Assembly: GCF_003343245.1 (NCBI RefSeq)
Contig: NZ_CP024901.1
Location: 434,001-498,000, forward strand
Direction: 5' to 3'
DNA from: Photorhabdus laumondii subsp. laumondii
GTDB lineage: Bacteria; Pseudomonadota; Gammaproteobacteria; Enterobacterales; Enterobacteriaceae
Length of the DNA: 64,000 nt
Part shown: piece by piece, positions 48,959 to 59,531 of the stretch
Position numbering within the stretch: position 1 is the stretch's first letter
Layout of the letters: each line of letters begins with the position of its first letter
Notes under the pieces: model-generated
Database searches by the model: none
Seen by the model: the letters and a program-made list of their open reading frames with translations, nothing else
What the model was told of the DNA's origin: nothing
Made by a program: the position numbers and the translations under genes

Positions 48959-49891
48959 TTACCCTTTGTTTTTGATACTGTTGATAAATGTTTCTCGTGC
49001 CGTTGAAGATCCAAGGCGCTCCGCTTCATCCAGCAATTTGAGTGCCTTATCGATATTGCCATTGCTAATTTCTTTTTTAATTGCATCACTGAAATAACGT
49101 TCTGTATCACTCAGGACTGGTTTGACTTTTTGCAGCGTAGACGGCGTTACGATGGCTTGTGTTGGCCCGACAATGATCGGTTCTTGTGCTGGACTTGAGA
49201 AGACTTGACCAATCGTGATGTTGCTGGCGTTTTGTTCCGATCTCACTTTCAGCTTCAACGTACCGGTTTGTGTGTGGCGGGCAACGGGATCGGGAATCGC
49301 GGGAACGGCATTACCGACGCCTTGCGCGTAAGCTTTGGCCGGATCAACCATTTGGGTGGATTTCTGCAAATCGGTACGGGTGGTGTAGACCAGTACATAA
49401 ATTTGTTGTTGCCCCAGTGCTGGTGTTAGCTTTAGTGTGCCTTCCAGCCGATCGGTGGACATAACCCCCGGACGTTCATAGGGAAAATAACTGCTCGGGT
49501 AAAATGCGGCGGGGCGTAACCCTTGATCCAGGACTAAAACATTTGGCACGTAAACTTGTTTATCTTGTACTAAGCTGCTCAGGGTAATATCCAAAGAGCC
49601 CCGGTTTGCCGGCAGCGCGAATGCGGCTATCGGCCCCTGAATCTCTCCCTCATTAAGATGCTGAGATGCTGCATTGAGGATAATGGTTTGAGTATCACTG
49701 GTATTAATCGGTTGCCAGCTCAGTTTTTGCAATGCTGTTATCGAGAGGGACGGGGCGACAATATCCTGTTTTGTGGTTGTTTTAGCTGTGATAGTTGCTT
49801 GAGTTGCGGTAATGGGCGTTGCATATCCTATAAGAGGAAATGTGCTACAGAGTACCGCGCTAAGGCAACATGAGAGCAGTTTAGTTTTCAT
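48959..49891 (-). CDS. malM: maltose operon periplasmic protein MalM
   Basis: A 310-aa exported protein, signal peptide ending IGYATP, then the MalM region: GSLDITLSSLVQDKQVYVPNVLVLDQ, YPSSYFPYERPGVMSTDRLEGTL and VYTTRTDL. Its function is unknown; it is the last gene of malK-lamB-malM. A full ERIC repeat lies between it and lamB. Confidence 0.93.
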   Translation of the reverse strand: MKTKLLSCCLSAVLCSTFPLIGYATPITATQATITAKTTTKQDIVAPSLSITALQKLSWQPINTSDTQTIILNAASQHLNEGEIQGPIAAFALPANRGSLDITLSSLVQDKQVYVPNVLVLDQGLRPAAFYPSSYFPYERPGVMSTDRLEGTLKLTPALGQQQIYVLVYTTRTDLQKSTQMVDPAKAYAQGVGNAVPAIPDPVARHTQTGTLKLKVRSEQNASNITIGQVFSSPAQEPIIVGPTQAIVTPSTLQKVKPVLSDTERYFSDAIKKEISNGNIDKALKLLDEAERLGSSTARETFINSIKNKG

Positions 49892-49953
49892 CTCTTACCC
49901 TTGTTCGGTTGAAAAAAAGAGACTGATGCCCACGGTCAAGAGGCATATCAGTC

Positions 49954-50080
49954 TATACCCGTTATCTTTCAAGTTGCCTCTTTGTTGGCTGCACTCACTC
50001 ACCCCGGTCACATAGTTTGCTATGATCCCGGGGATTCGTTCCCTTGCCGCCGCGATGTATCTTGAAATCCATAGGGTATA
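49954..50080 (+). repeat. ERIC-type repeat, copy 5 (full length), between lamB and malM
   Basis: A 127-bp element, TATACCCGTTATC to GGGTATA, same orientation as copies 1 and 2, within the 248-bp lamB-malM gap and so cotranscribed. Confidence 0.9.
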
Positions 50081-50139
50081 AAAGGCGTTAACCATTACAA
50101 ATCATTTGATTGATCTGAGATCAAATCGTTGTAACCGGA

Positions 50140-51429
<1,290 letters not shown>

Positions 51430-51462
51430 TTATTCTCCTGTCGTTTTTTGATTAGCTCAGGC

Positions 51463-52572
51463 TTAAACACCGGGTTCTTCATGCAGACGCTGGCATGCGG
51501 TTCCGTCTTCTCGGAATAAATGGCAGCGGTGGGGAGGTAATCCGATGGTGAAGGTAGATCCTTCTTCCACCAGTACAACATCAGGCTGGCGATAAACCAG
51601 ATTCTGATGAATGGCCGGGATTTCAATGTGAACCTGGGTTTCATTTCCTAACTGCTCGACAACTTGCACTATGCCTTCCAACGTGACATCAGCGATATCA
51701 CTTGGCAGGAGGTGTTCAGGACGTATCCCCAGAGAGACATTACTGCCTACTTTTACCCCCTTGCTTTCTACGGGCAGCCAGATTTGCTGTCGGTTGGGCA
51801 GAGTAATCTGTACCTGATCAATAGCGGTAGCCGTGACTTTAACTGGCAGGAAATTCATTTTGGGTGAACCAATAAAGCTGGCAACAAAGCGATTAACCGG
51901 GTAATGGTAAAGTTCAAGAGGTTTGCCAATCTGGGCAACATCTCCACCATCCAGTACCACGATTCTGTCGGCCAGCGTCATCGCTTCAACCTGATCGTGG
52001 GTGACATAAATCATCGTACGTTGCAATCGTTTGTGTAGGCGTGAGATTTCAATGCGCATTTGGACCCGCAGTGCGGCGTCCAGATTGGAAAGCGGTTCGT
52101 CTAACAGAAAAACACTGGGTTCAGCTACCAGAGTACGGCCAATAGCAACGCGTTGACGTTGCCCACCTGATAGGGCTTTAGGGCGGCGATCAAGCAGGTG
52201 AGCGAGTTGAAGCATCTCGGCAATTTGTTTTACCCGTTGCTGAATATCACTTTTTTTAGCGCCCGCCAGCTTCATGCCGAATGACATATTGTCTGCAACA
52301 GACAGGTGGGGATACAGTGCATAAGACTGAAAAACCATCCCAACGCCGCGTTTGGCGGGGGGCACATCGTTCATTCGGATGTTATTGATCAGCAAATCAC
52401 CGGAAGTCACATCTTCCAGACCCGCAATCATCCTTAATATTGTCGATTTTCCACAACCCGATGGACCGACAAAAACGATAAATTCTCCTTCTTGTATCTC
52501 AAGGTTGATGTTCTTGGAAATAATAGTTTCACCATAAGCCTTCGATACATTATGTAATGTGACGCTCGACAT
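51463..52572 (-). CDS. malK: maltose ABC transporter ATP-binding protein MalK
   Basis: The start at 52572 (GGGGGAACAC upstream) gives 369 aa, near the E. coli 371; the longer open frame has no support. Walker [10 protein letters not shown] at 36-44, LSGGQRQR signature, Walker [15 protein letters not shown], switch His in VTHDQ. The C-terminal regulatory domain reads [29 protein letters not shown] and [14 protein letters not shown]. It energises MalFG and inhibits MalT. Confidence 0.98.
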   Translation of the reverse strand: MSSVTLHNVSKAYGETIISKNINLEIQEGEFIVFVGPSGCGKSTILRMIAGLEDVTSGDLLINNIRMNDVPPAKRGVGMVFQSYALYPHLSVADNMSFGMKLAGAKKSDIQQRVKQIAEMLQLAHLLDRRPKALSGGQRQRVAIGRTLVAEPSVFLLDEPLSNLDAALRVQMRIEISRLHKRLQRTMIYVTHDQVEAMTLADRIVVLDGGDVAQIGKPLELYHYPVNRFVASFIGSPKMNFLPVKVTATAIDQVQITLPNRQQIWLPVESKGVKVGSNVSLGIRPEHLLPSDIADVTLEGIVQVVEQLGNETQVHIEIPAIHQNLVYRQPDVVLVEEGSTFTIGLPPHRCHLFREDGTACQRLHEEPGV

Positions 52573-52675
52573 GTGTTCCCCCGGACTTATCACCGCAATT
52601 CGCGGTGAAAAATAATAACCCAGAGTGTGTTTAAGATGACGGGTGAGTAAATCCTCCATACCCAAATTTTTTATG

Positions 52676-52698
52676 GGGGAGGAGTTAGGAGGATGAGA
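52676..52698 (+). promoter_or_regulatory. two MalT-box-like sites, malK-proximal
   Basis: GGGGAGGAGT (52676-52685) and GAGGATGAGA (52689-52698) match the MalT box GGGGA(T/G)GAGG at 9 and 8 positions. Confidence 0.6.
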
Positions 52699-52738
52699 TA
52701 AGCGTTGTTGAGCTGGTTAGGTATGAGCTACTGGATAA

Positions 52739-52758
52739 ATTGTGATATTTATCGCAAA
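52739..52758. promoter_or_regulatory. CRP-like site 1 of the malK-malE divergent region
   Basis: TGTGA (52741-52745), six bases, TCGCA (52752-52756), 9 of 10 matches to the CRP palindrome; 183 bp from the malK start and 207 bp from the malE start. Confidence 0.65.
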
Positions 52759-52801
52759 AAAAGATGCCCCTTTTTGTGGGCAACGGCACGCTTCTTCTGT
52801 T

Positions 52802-52821
52802 TTTGTAATAGAGATCACACC
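52802..52821. promoter_or_regulatory. CRP-like site 2 of the malK-malE divergent region
   Basis: TGTAA (52804-52808), six bases, TCACA (52815-52819), nine of ten matches. Together with site 1 it mirrors the multi-CRP arrangement known from E. coli malEp-malKp. Confidence 0.65.
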
Positions 52822-52844
52822 CATTCCGGGCAGGGCGTAGAGTA

Positions 52845-52857
52845 GGGGAGGATGAGT
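52845..52857 (+). promoter_or_regulatory. MalT-box-like site, malE-proximal
   Basis: GGGGAGGATGAGT contains two overlapping partial matches to the MalT box; it lies about 90 bp upstream of malE. Confidence 0.5.
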
Positions 52858-52947
52858 ATTTCCATTGTTAATTGCACACTAGATCAGCACTCTCCGCCAA
52901 TGTAACAAAACAGTTCACTCTGAACCTACTTAAACTATAAGGACGGA

Positions 52948-54150
52948 ATGATGATAAAAACAACCTTAAAAGTAGGCGCCCGTACTTTAGCGCTTTCTGT
53001 TTTAGCCACGCTGGTGTTATCTGCCTCTGCTTTTGCAAAAATAGAGGAAGGTAAGCTAGTTATCTGGATCAACGGTGATAAAGGCTACAATGGCCTGGCA
53101 CAAGTTGGTGAGAAGTTTGAGAAAGATACGGGTGTCAATGTTACGGTTGAGCATCCAGACAAGCTTGCAGAGAAGTATTCACAGGTTGCAGCAACCGGCG
53201 ATGGGCCGGATATTATTTTCTGGGCTCATGATCGCTTTGGCGGCTATGCACAGTCTGGTCTGGTGACAGAAATCACGCCAGATCCGAGCTTCAAAGATAA
53301 GCTATTTCCGTTTACCTGGGATGCTGTGCGTTACGACGGTAAACTGGTTGGTTACCCTATCGCGGTTGAAGCCCTCTCTCTTATCTACAATAAAGACTTG
53401 GTGAAGACACCACCAAAAACGTGGGAAGAGATCCCGGCTCTGGATAAGGCGCTGAAGAGTAAAGGCAAAAGTGCCATTATGTTTAATCTGCAAGAGCCAT
53501 ATTTCTCTTGGCCGTTGATTGCTGCGGACGGAGGATATGCTTTCAAGCTGGAAAATGGCGCATATGATGTGAAGAATGCCGGAGTGAATAATACGGGTGC
53601 CAAATCAGGCCTGCGTTTCATTATCGATTTGGTGAGAAATAAGCATCTAAATATAGATACTGACTATTCCATTGCTGAGGCGGCGTTCAACAAAGGTGAA
53701 ACGGCGATGACCATCAACGGTCCGTGGGCGTGGGCCAACATCGACAAGAGCAAGGTAAATTACGGTGTGGCATTGTTGCCGACCTTTAACGGTCATCCGT
53801 CCAAGCCGTTTGTTGGTGTATTGACGGCAGGTATCAATACTGCCAGCCCGAATAAAGAGCTAGCCAAAGAGTTCTTGGAAAACTACTTGCTGACCAACGA
53901 AGGTCTGGAGATGGTGAATAAAGATAAGCCGTTGGGGGCTGTGTCATTGAAATCCTATCACGATATTCTGGCTAAGGACCCACGTATTGCAGCCACGATG
54001 GAAAATGCTAAAAACGGCGAAATCATGCCGAACGTCTCACAAATGAGCAGTTTTTGGTATGCCATGCGCAACGCTATTGTTAATGCGTTGGCTGGCCGTC
54101 AGACCGTTGATGCCGCACTAAGTGATGCCGAAGCCCGTATAACTAAGTAA
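52948..54150 (+). CDS. malE: maltose/maltodextrin-binding periplasmic protein MalE
   Basis: A 400-aa binding protein: signal peptide ending SASAFA, mature [20 protein letters not shown] as in E. coli, ligand-site [19 protein letters not shown] and a C-terminal [29 protein letters not shown] precedes two adjacent ATGs (52948 and 52951); the second has better spacing. It delivers maltodextrins to MalFGK2. Confidence 0.98.
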   Translation: MMIKTTLKVGARTLALSVLATLVLSASAFAKIEEGKLVIWINGDKGYNGLAQVGEKFEKDTGVNVTVEHPDKLAEKYSQVAATGDGPDIIFWAHDRFGGYAQSGLVTEITPDPSFKDKLFPFTWDAVRYDGKLVGYPIAVEALSLIYNKDLVKTPPKTWEEIPALDKALKSKGKSAIMFNLQEPYFSWPLIAADGGYAFKLENGAYDVKNAGVNNTGAKSGLRFIIDLVRNKHLNIDTDYSIAEAAFNKGETAMTINGPWAWANIDKSKVNYGVALLPTFNGHPSKPFVGVLTAGINTASPNKELAKEFLENYLLTNEGLEMVNKDKPLGAVSLKSYHDILAKDPRIAATMENAKNGEIMPNVSQMSSFWYAMRNAIVNALAGRQTVDAALSDAEARITK

Positions 54151-54155
54151 CCTGT

Positions 54156-54217
54156 GAGAACTCTTTTTTGAAGGAGTTCTCTTTCCTGCAACCAGTAAGG
54201 ATGCCTGTTTGCAGGAA
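54156..54217 (+). repeat. two tandem hairpins between malE and malF
   Basis: GAGAACTC/GAGTTCTC (54156-54163, 54174-54181) and TTCCTGCAA/TTGCAGGAA (54183-54191, 54209-54217) are perfect. E. coli carries REP sequences in the same gap that protect malE mRNA; unrelated hairpins may do the same here. Confidence 0.6.
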
Positions 54218-54271
54218 GATTGATTAAGCTATCCGCAAAGCTGTTACGTCGTAGTAAAAAGGAAGAGCATT

Positions 54272-55828
54272 ATGTCAGCGACGCTCGAAAAAACATCATG
54301 GTGGCAGCATTCTGCTCTGAAATGGCTTGCAGTGAGCCTGTGTGTACTCTTTACCGGTTATCTGGTGGTATTGATGTACTCACAGGGAGAGTATCTGTTT
54401 GCAATGGTGACACTGGTATTGTTAGGTATGGGGATTTATGTTTTTTCCAACCGCAATACTTATGCCTGGCGCTATACCTATCCGGGTGTGGCAGGCATGG
54501 GATTGTTTGTACTGTTTCCACTCATTTGCACCATTGCTATCGCCTTCACCAACTATAGTAGTATCAATCAACTGACTTTTGAACGCGCACAATCTGTCCT
54601 GATGAGCCGTCAGTATCAGTCAGGGCAAGCATTGACTTTTAAGCTCTATCCAAAATCGGATTTGTGGGTTTTGGCACTGAGTATACCGAGCCAAACGAAG
54701 CAACTAGTGTCCGAACCGTTTTCGCTGTCAGCAATGGAAGAGACGACTCTGCATGTGTATGAGCAGGATAATCTTGAGAACGGTGAAGCAGCGACATTGC
54801 GCATTATTACCCAGAATCGACAGGCATTGAACCAGTTGGTTGTTGTTTTACCGGATGGTAACCGGCTGAAAATGAGTTCGCTACGTCAATTCTCTGGAGT
54901 GCACCCTCAATACTCTCTTGGGGAAGATGGTGAGTCCCTCACCGACAATCAAACAGGTACGCTTTATCGCCCCAATACCGATACCGGTTTCTATCAGTCT
55001 GTCAATGCTGAGGGAACATGGGGTAATGAGACTTTGACGCCAGGATTTACTGTTACCATCGGCTGGAAAAATTTCCTGCGGGTGATACAGGATGAAGGTA
55101 TTCAGAAACCATTCCTCGCTATTTTCGTTTGGACAGTTGTGTTTTCTCTGTTCACTGTGGTGCTGACAGTTGCTGTTGGCATGGTTTTGGCTTGCATCGT
55201 GCAGTGGGAAGCGCTGAAAGGTCGTGCTGTTTATCGCGTGTTGTTGATCTTACCCTATGCAGTACCATCGTTTATTTCTATTTTGATTTTCAAGGGGTTG
55301 TTTAACCAAAGTTTTGGTGAGATCAATCTGTTGCTTAACGGTCTATTCGGTCTTAAACCGGCTTGGTTTACCGATCCAACGATGGCGCGAACCATGCTGA
55401 TTGTAGTGAATGCCTGGCTTGGATATCCCTACATGATGATCCTCTGCATGGGGTTATTGAAAGCAATACCCGATGATCTGTATGAAGCATCGGCAATGGA
55501 TGGTGCAGGGCCGTTTCAGAACTTTTTTAAGATTACTTTCCCGTTGTTGATAAAACCATTGACGCCGCTGATGATTGCCAGCTTTGCCTTTAACTTTAAC
55601 AACTTTGTTCTGATTCAGTTGTTAACCCTTGGTGGACCAGATCGCATTGGCACCACGACGCCGGCAGGCTATACCGATTTACTGGTGAGTTACACCTACC
55701 GTATTGCTTTCGACGGCAGTAGTGGGCAGGACTTTGGCTTGGCTGCGGCGATTGCGACAGTGATCTTTTTGTTGGTTGGTGCACTGGCGGTTATTAACCT
55801 GAAAGCTACCCGTATTAAATTTGACTAA
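54272..55828 (+). CDS. malF: maltose ABC transporter permease MalF
   Basis: A 518-aa permease (E. coli 514). Three N-terminal helices, the large periplasmic P2 loop (about residues 95-275) unique to MalF, then five helices with the EAA loop EASAMDGAGPFQNFFKITFPLLI that contacts MalK. The ATG at 54272 follows AGGAAGAGC. It ends 12 bp before malG. Confidence 0.98.
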   Translation: MSATLEKTSWWQHSALKWLAVSLCVLFTGYLVVLMYSQGEYLFAMVTLVLLGMGIYVFSNRNTYAWRYTYPGVAGMGLFVLFPLICTIAIAFTNYSSINQLTFERAQSVLMSRQYQSGQALTFKLYPKSDLWVLALSIPSQTKQLVSEPFSLSAMEETTLHVYEQDNLENGEAATLRIITQNRQALNQLVVVLPDGNRLKMSSLRQFSGVHPQYSLGEDGESLTDNQTGTLYRPNTDTGFYQSVNAEGTWGNETLTPGFTVTIGWKNFLRVIQDEGIQKPFLAIFVWTVVFSLFTVVLTVAVGMVLACIVQWEALKGRAVYRVLLILPYAVPSFISILIFKGLFNQSFGEINLLLNGLFGLKPAWFTDPTMARTMLIVVNAWLGYPYMMILCMGLLKAIPDDLYEASAMDGAGPFQNFFKITFPLLIKPLTPLMIASFAFNFNNFVLIQLLTLGGPDRIGTTTPAGYTDLLVSYTYRIAFDGSSGQDFGLAAAIATVIFLLVGALAVINLKATRIKFD

Positions 55829-55840
55829 GGAAGGAATGCA

Positions 55841-56731
55841 ATGGCAATGGTTCAACCCAAATCACAGAAATGGCGTTTGTTAGCGACACATTTGTTGATG
55901 TTTACCTTTATTGCCATGATCTTATTCCCTCTACTGATGGTTATTACTATCTCCCTGCGGCCGGGGAACTTTGCTACGGGGAGTTTGATCCCGGAAAATA
56001 TCTCTTGGGAACATTGGAAATTGGCACTGGGTTACAGTGTGGTATCACCGGATGGCCGTGTTACTCCGCCACCTTTCCCGGTTATGCTATGGCTCTGGAA
56101 CTCTGTTAAGGTGGCCTTTATTACCGCTGTAGGTATCGTTACCTTATCAACGACTTGTGCTTATGCTTTTGCCCGTATGCATTTTCGCGGTAAAAGTACT
56201 TTACTGAAAGGCATGCTCATTTTTCAGATGTTCCCGGCGGTACTTTCCTTGGTGGCGCTGTATGCTTTGTTTGATCGACTAGGGGAATATGTACCGTTTA
56301 TTGGCCTTAATACCCACGGTGGTGTGATTTTTGCTTACTTGGGGGGCATTGCGTTGCATGTCTGGACGATTAAAGGTTATTTCGAAACCATTGATGGCTC
56401 CTTGGAAGAGGCTGCCGCGCTTGATGGTGCGACACCGTGGCAAGCTTTCCGTATGGTGCTGCTACCGCTTTCGGTACCGATTCTGGCAGTGGTATTCATT
56501 CTTTCCTTCATTGGTGTGATTACGGAAGTGCCTGTTGCCTCACTGCTTTTGCGAGATGTGAACAATTACACTTTGGCGGTGGGCATGCAGCAGTACCTTA
56601 ACCCACAGAACTATCTTTGGGGAGATTTTGCCGCCGCTGCTGTGCTCTCGGCACTCCCGATTACCATCGTCTTCTTGGTTGCTCAGCGCTGGTTGGTCAG
56701 TGGTTTGACCGCCGGGGGAGTAAAAGGCTAA
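55841..56731 (+). CDS. malG: maltose ABC transporter permease MalG
   Basis: A 296-aa permease with six helices and the EAA loop [23 protein letters not shown]. The C-terminus GLTAGGVKG matches E. coli MalG. It is the last gene of malEFG; a strong palindrome follows. Confidence 0.98.
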   Translation: MAMVQPKSQKWRLLATHLLMFTFIAMILFPLLMVITISLRPGNFATGSLIPENISWEHWKLALGYSVVSPDGRVTPPPFPVMLWLWNSVKVAFITAVGIVTLSTTCAYAFARMHFRGKSTLLKGMLIFQMFPAVLSLVALYALFDRLGEYVPFIGLNTHGGVIFAYLGGIALHVWTIKGYFETIDGSLEEAAALDGATPWQAFRMVLLPLSVPILAVVFILSFIGVITEVPVASLLLRDVNNYTLAVGMQQYLNPQNYLWGDFAAAAVLSALPITIVFLVAQRWLVSGLTAGGVKG

Positions 56732-56747
56732 TCGCAATATTCTCAAT

Positions 56748-56785
56748 GTGAATCCCTTTAATATATTGAGATTAAAGGGATTCAC
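56748..56785. repeat. 15-bp perfect palindrome between convergent genes
   Basis: GTGAATCCCTTTAAT (56748-56762) and ATTAAAGGGATTCAC (56771-56785), 8-base loop. It lacks T-tracts, so it is a hairpin usable from both sides (malG and the sulfatase-family gene), by RNA processing or weak termination. Confidence 0.65.
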
Positions 56786-56796
56786 GGAAGTATCAA

Positions 56797-58812
56797 TTAT
56801 TGCTGGTGGTGAACTTGACGATTTAATTGCCATGACAGGAGATCGGTAAATGCCTGCCAACGTTTGAACTGTTTGGTTTGGTCTGCTGTCATTGGCTGGG
56901 GGTCACCGAGTAATAATCCTGTTTGATTTGCCCACGGTCGAAATTCACCTTTGCCTATCATGACATAAGCTCCTTGCTGTGTAATAGTGACTTCCGGGTT
57001 ATATCCTTGACACCAGATAGGGTCTAGATGTTCAGCCAGCAAATTACAGCCGGTACGGTAATAAGCTGTATGTGACAAGCTCAAATGGTAGAGGGTTGGC
57101 CAAATGTCTTTATGACTGCCGACTCTGGTAGCATCAAAAGTTGCGTTTTGGCGATAAGCGGGCGGCACGTAGAGATAAAACGGTACACCGTGGCCGATTG
57201 CCAACTCATGAGCATCTGGATAACTGATACCTCGAATATTATGGTCACCGGTTGCCGCAATAATGGTATGGGAAGCCAATGACTGAGATTTTACCCAACT
57301 AATAAATTGTCCTAATTGATCATTGGCGTAACGCAGGGTATGAAAAACCTCTTGTAACTCACTACCACTAGCCAAATGACTTAAACGTTGTTTCTCGGTA
57401 TCACTCAGCTTGATGTCGGTTTTCTGATAACCTGCCGGCGATTTATACGGTGGGTGATGAGTAGTAGATAACGACATAATCAGAACATGCTCCCCGTTCT
57501 TTTCTGCCTGAGTTAAGCGCTCTTCAATATAACGGAACATAAACTCATCAGGTACACCCCAGGTATCGAATTTGGCTTCTGGATAGCGTTTTTTCAGCCC
57601 ATTTTGATCGATAAATTCACTGACTCCCAGGTTTGGCAGGAACTGATTCAAATTACGCCATGCGCCGTTACCGGATGTGACGAAGATAATTTTGTAACCA
57701 TTCGCCAGATAGGGTTTGAACATATTGCTGGTGAAATCGAGATGCTGCGCGGTGGATTGACTGACTGCGCTGTTTGGGCTGCGGATCAAGAAACGGCTTA
57801 AACTATCAATGGTGCCATCTCCTTCAGAAATGAAACGTTCAAAACGCCAGTCGTTTTGCCAGTGCTGGCGTAGAGCGCCAAAAACATCAAGATCTGGGCG
57901 ATCCAAACTTTGTAGGTGATAACCCATACTCTCCATGACGTTAAATATTACATGAGGCGGATTTTTTTGAGCGGTGGGATTATCGGCAGTTTTAGCCATA
58001 AACGGTGACAGATTTGCGGGGGTTGGCTTCTCTAGAAAATGGTTTAATAACCAGCTACCTTGTGCATCTGTTGCTTCTGGGAAGTGGCTGTTTTTGTAAT
58101 GATCATTAAACGCCCAATTCAGTGCCATTGGGCCATTAGGTGTCAGCATATTAAGCATTTTGACTTCTGAAACTTGTGTATTGGACTGACGTAGTGGAAA
58201 GGTGCCTATGGAGCCACGCATGCCAATGAAACAGACAGTCAAAATAACCAGCGTCGCCATCGCAGAAACCGGCAGACTGGTTTTGCGCTCTGTGCGTGAA
58301 ATAAGGTAGCGTTGCCAGAGCAGACAGGACCAGAAAACAGTCATTGCGAACAGCGCTAAACAGAGCAAACTTTCAATCACCGGATAGTCGTTCCATAGGG
58401 TGTGCAGCACGGCTTGCGTATCATCTTCCACTAAGCCGAAGATGAAAATATCGAACGACCGTTCATAAGTGGCATAGTAGTAAACATTACTTACCGTCAA
58501 AGCCCCGACTACGGTATTGAGTGTTGTTGCCAACCACGGATAGGCGTGTTGCCATATGTTGAAGCTGTTTTTATTAATGGCAAATAAGCTAGCAATCAGC
58601 AGACAAGGCACAAACAGCAGACTGGCAATACGAATATCAAACAATCCGCCGATCCAGAACATTCGTTCCACGTCTTGAGTAGAGTCAATGAAGAGCTGAT
58701 AACTGCCATAAGTTAAGAGAAGATAGATTCTTCCCGCCATTTGTGTTGCTACCGTTAGCAACCAGGGAAGTAAAAGTGCGATAAAAGCCAGTTTAAATCT
58801 GGAAAACCACAT
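56797..58812 (-). CDS. LTA synthase/sulfatase family inner-membrane protein
   Basis: A 671-aa protein with five N-terminal membrane helices (about residues 8-28, 48-75, 85-110, 140-165, 183-203) and a periplasmic alkaline-phosphatase-fold domain. HVIFNVMESMGYH holds the first metal ligand (Glu), EGDGTIDSLSRFL the nucleophile Thr, and GDHNIRG and the later HELAIGHGVPFYLYVPP the remaining metal ligands. Members transfer phosphoglycerol or phosphoethanolamine to glycans, lipids or osmoregulated glucans. It is not an E. coli neighbour of mal. The substrate is unknown. Confidence 0.85.
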   Translation of the reverse strand: MWFSRFKLAFIALLLPWLLTVATQMAGRIYLLLTYGSYQLFIDSTQDVERMFWIGGLFDIRIASLLFVPCLLIASLFAINKNSFNIWQHAYPWLATTLNTVVGALTVSNVYYYATYERSFDIFIFGLVEDDTQAVLHTLWNDYPVIESLLCLALFAMTVFWSCLLWQRYLISRTERKTSLPVSAMATLVILTVCFIGMRGSIGTFPLRQSNTQVSEVKMLNMLTPNGPMALNWAFNDHYKNSHFPEATDAQGSWLLNHFLEKPTPANLSPFMAKTADNPTAQKNPPHVIFNVMESMGYHLQSLDRPDLDVFGALRQHWQNDWRFERFISEGDGTIDSLSRFLIRSPNSAVSQSTAQHLDFTSNMFKPYLANGYKIIFVTSGNGAWRNLNQFLPNLGVSEFIDQNGLKKRYPEAKFDTWGVPDEFMFRYIEERLTQAEKNGEHVLIMSLSTTHHPPYKSPAGYQKTDIKLSDTEKQRLSHLASGSELQEVFHTLRYANDQLGQFISWVKSQSLASHTIIAATGDHNIRGISYPDAHELAIGHGVPFYLYVPPAYRQNATFDATRVGSHKDIWPTLYHLSLSHTAYYRTGCNLLAEHLDPIWCQGYNPEVTITQQGAYVMIGKGEFRPWANQTGLLLGDPQPMTADQTKQFKRWQAFTDLLSWQLNRQVHHQQ

Positions 58813-59081
58813 AATGCCTTCTTATTGGTAATAGATTGGTAAGGTTAATTTAGTGTTTAGCAGGTCAAGATCCTATCTCATTCAGCAACTTACTGCCTAT
58901 CCCATTGGGTTATTTTATTTGCTATTTTTTGCAGTAGAGTAGTTATTGGTCAGACAAACGTGGTTGAAAGAGGGTTCACACTACAAACCATCTTTACCTC
59001 GAAAAGGCACTCCAGCCGATATAAGGCAGGAGAGGAATGTCGATGAGGTGTCAGCCTGGTTGATTTTAAATTCACTTTACA

Positions 59082-59209
59082 TATAAAGATGCATCGCGGC
59101 GGCAAGGGAGCGAATCCCCGGGAGCAAATCCCCGGGAGCATAGAGAACGATGTGACTGGGGGGAGCGAGTGCAGCCAACAAAGAGGCAACTTGAAAGATG
59201 ATGGGTATA
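59082..59209 (-). repeat. ERIC-type repeat, copy 6 (left end degraded, internal 15-bp duplication)
   Basis: The central and right parts match copy 3 (GATGCATCGCGGCGGCAAGGGAGCGAAT to ATGGGTATA), the left TATACCC end is lost, and CGAATCCCCGGGAGCA is followed by a second copy AATCCCCGGGAGCA. Confidence 0.8.
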
Positions 59210-59235
59210 TATTGATAGCGATTAATGAGCCATTT

Positions 59236-59255
59236 CATGTGATATTTATCACATT
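59236..59255. promoter_or_regulatory. perfect CRP palindrome upstream of the vgrG island
   Basis: TGTGA (59238-59242), six bases, TCACA (59249-59253), with flanking T/A. A CATAAT hexamer at 59294-59299 would place the site about 60 bp upstream of a start, a class I distance. About 225 bp of untranslated leader to vgrG would follow, and no ORF lies in it. Confidence 0.6.
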
Positions 59256-59531
59256 TTTTTATGTCCATATGATAAATATCATGATCTTGTGGTCATAATA
59301 TTTAGAGAGCGAAATTCTCTGTTATTTGTCTCCACTCCATCCTACCTAGCTGGACGCGGTCTATTGTTCTCTCTAACGCCACGTATTAAATGATGGCTAT
59401 TTTACGCTGTCATTTTTTTACCGCGGAACAGACCGGCGCTATTTAAAAGAGCCGCATGTCATGGCTCGTTTAATAGCCTCTTGCGTTATCCCCGTTTCAG
59501 GATAATGGTTCAATTATGTAGGGTTTCAAAT

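Noticed and set aside
49270..49464. Small plus-strand ORFs across malM and lamB
   Set aside because: All are antisense to recognised mal genes with no translation signals.
54220..54558. 112-aa ORF overlapping the malF start
   Set aside because: malF in the other frame has the ribosome site and family sequence; this frame crosses the malE-malF hairpins.
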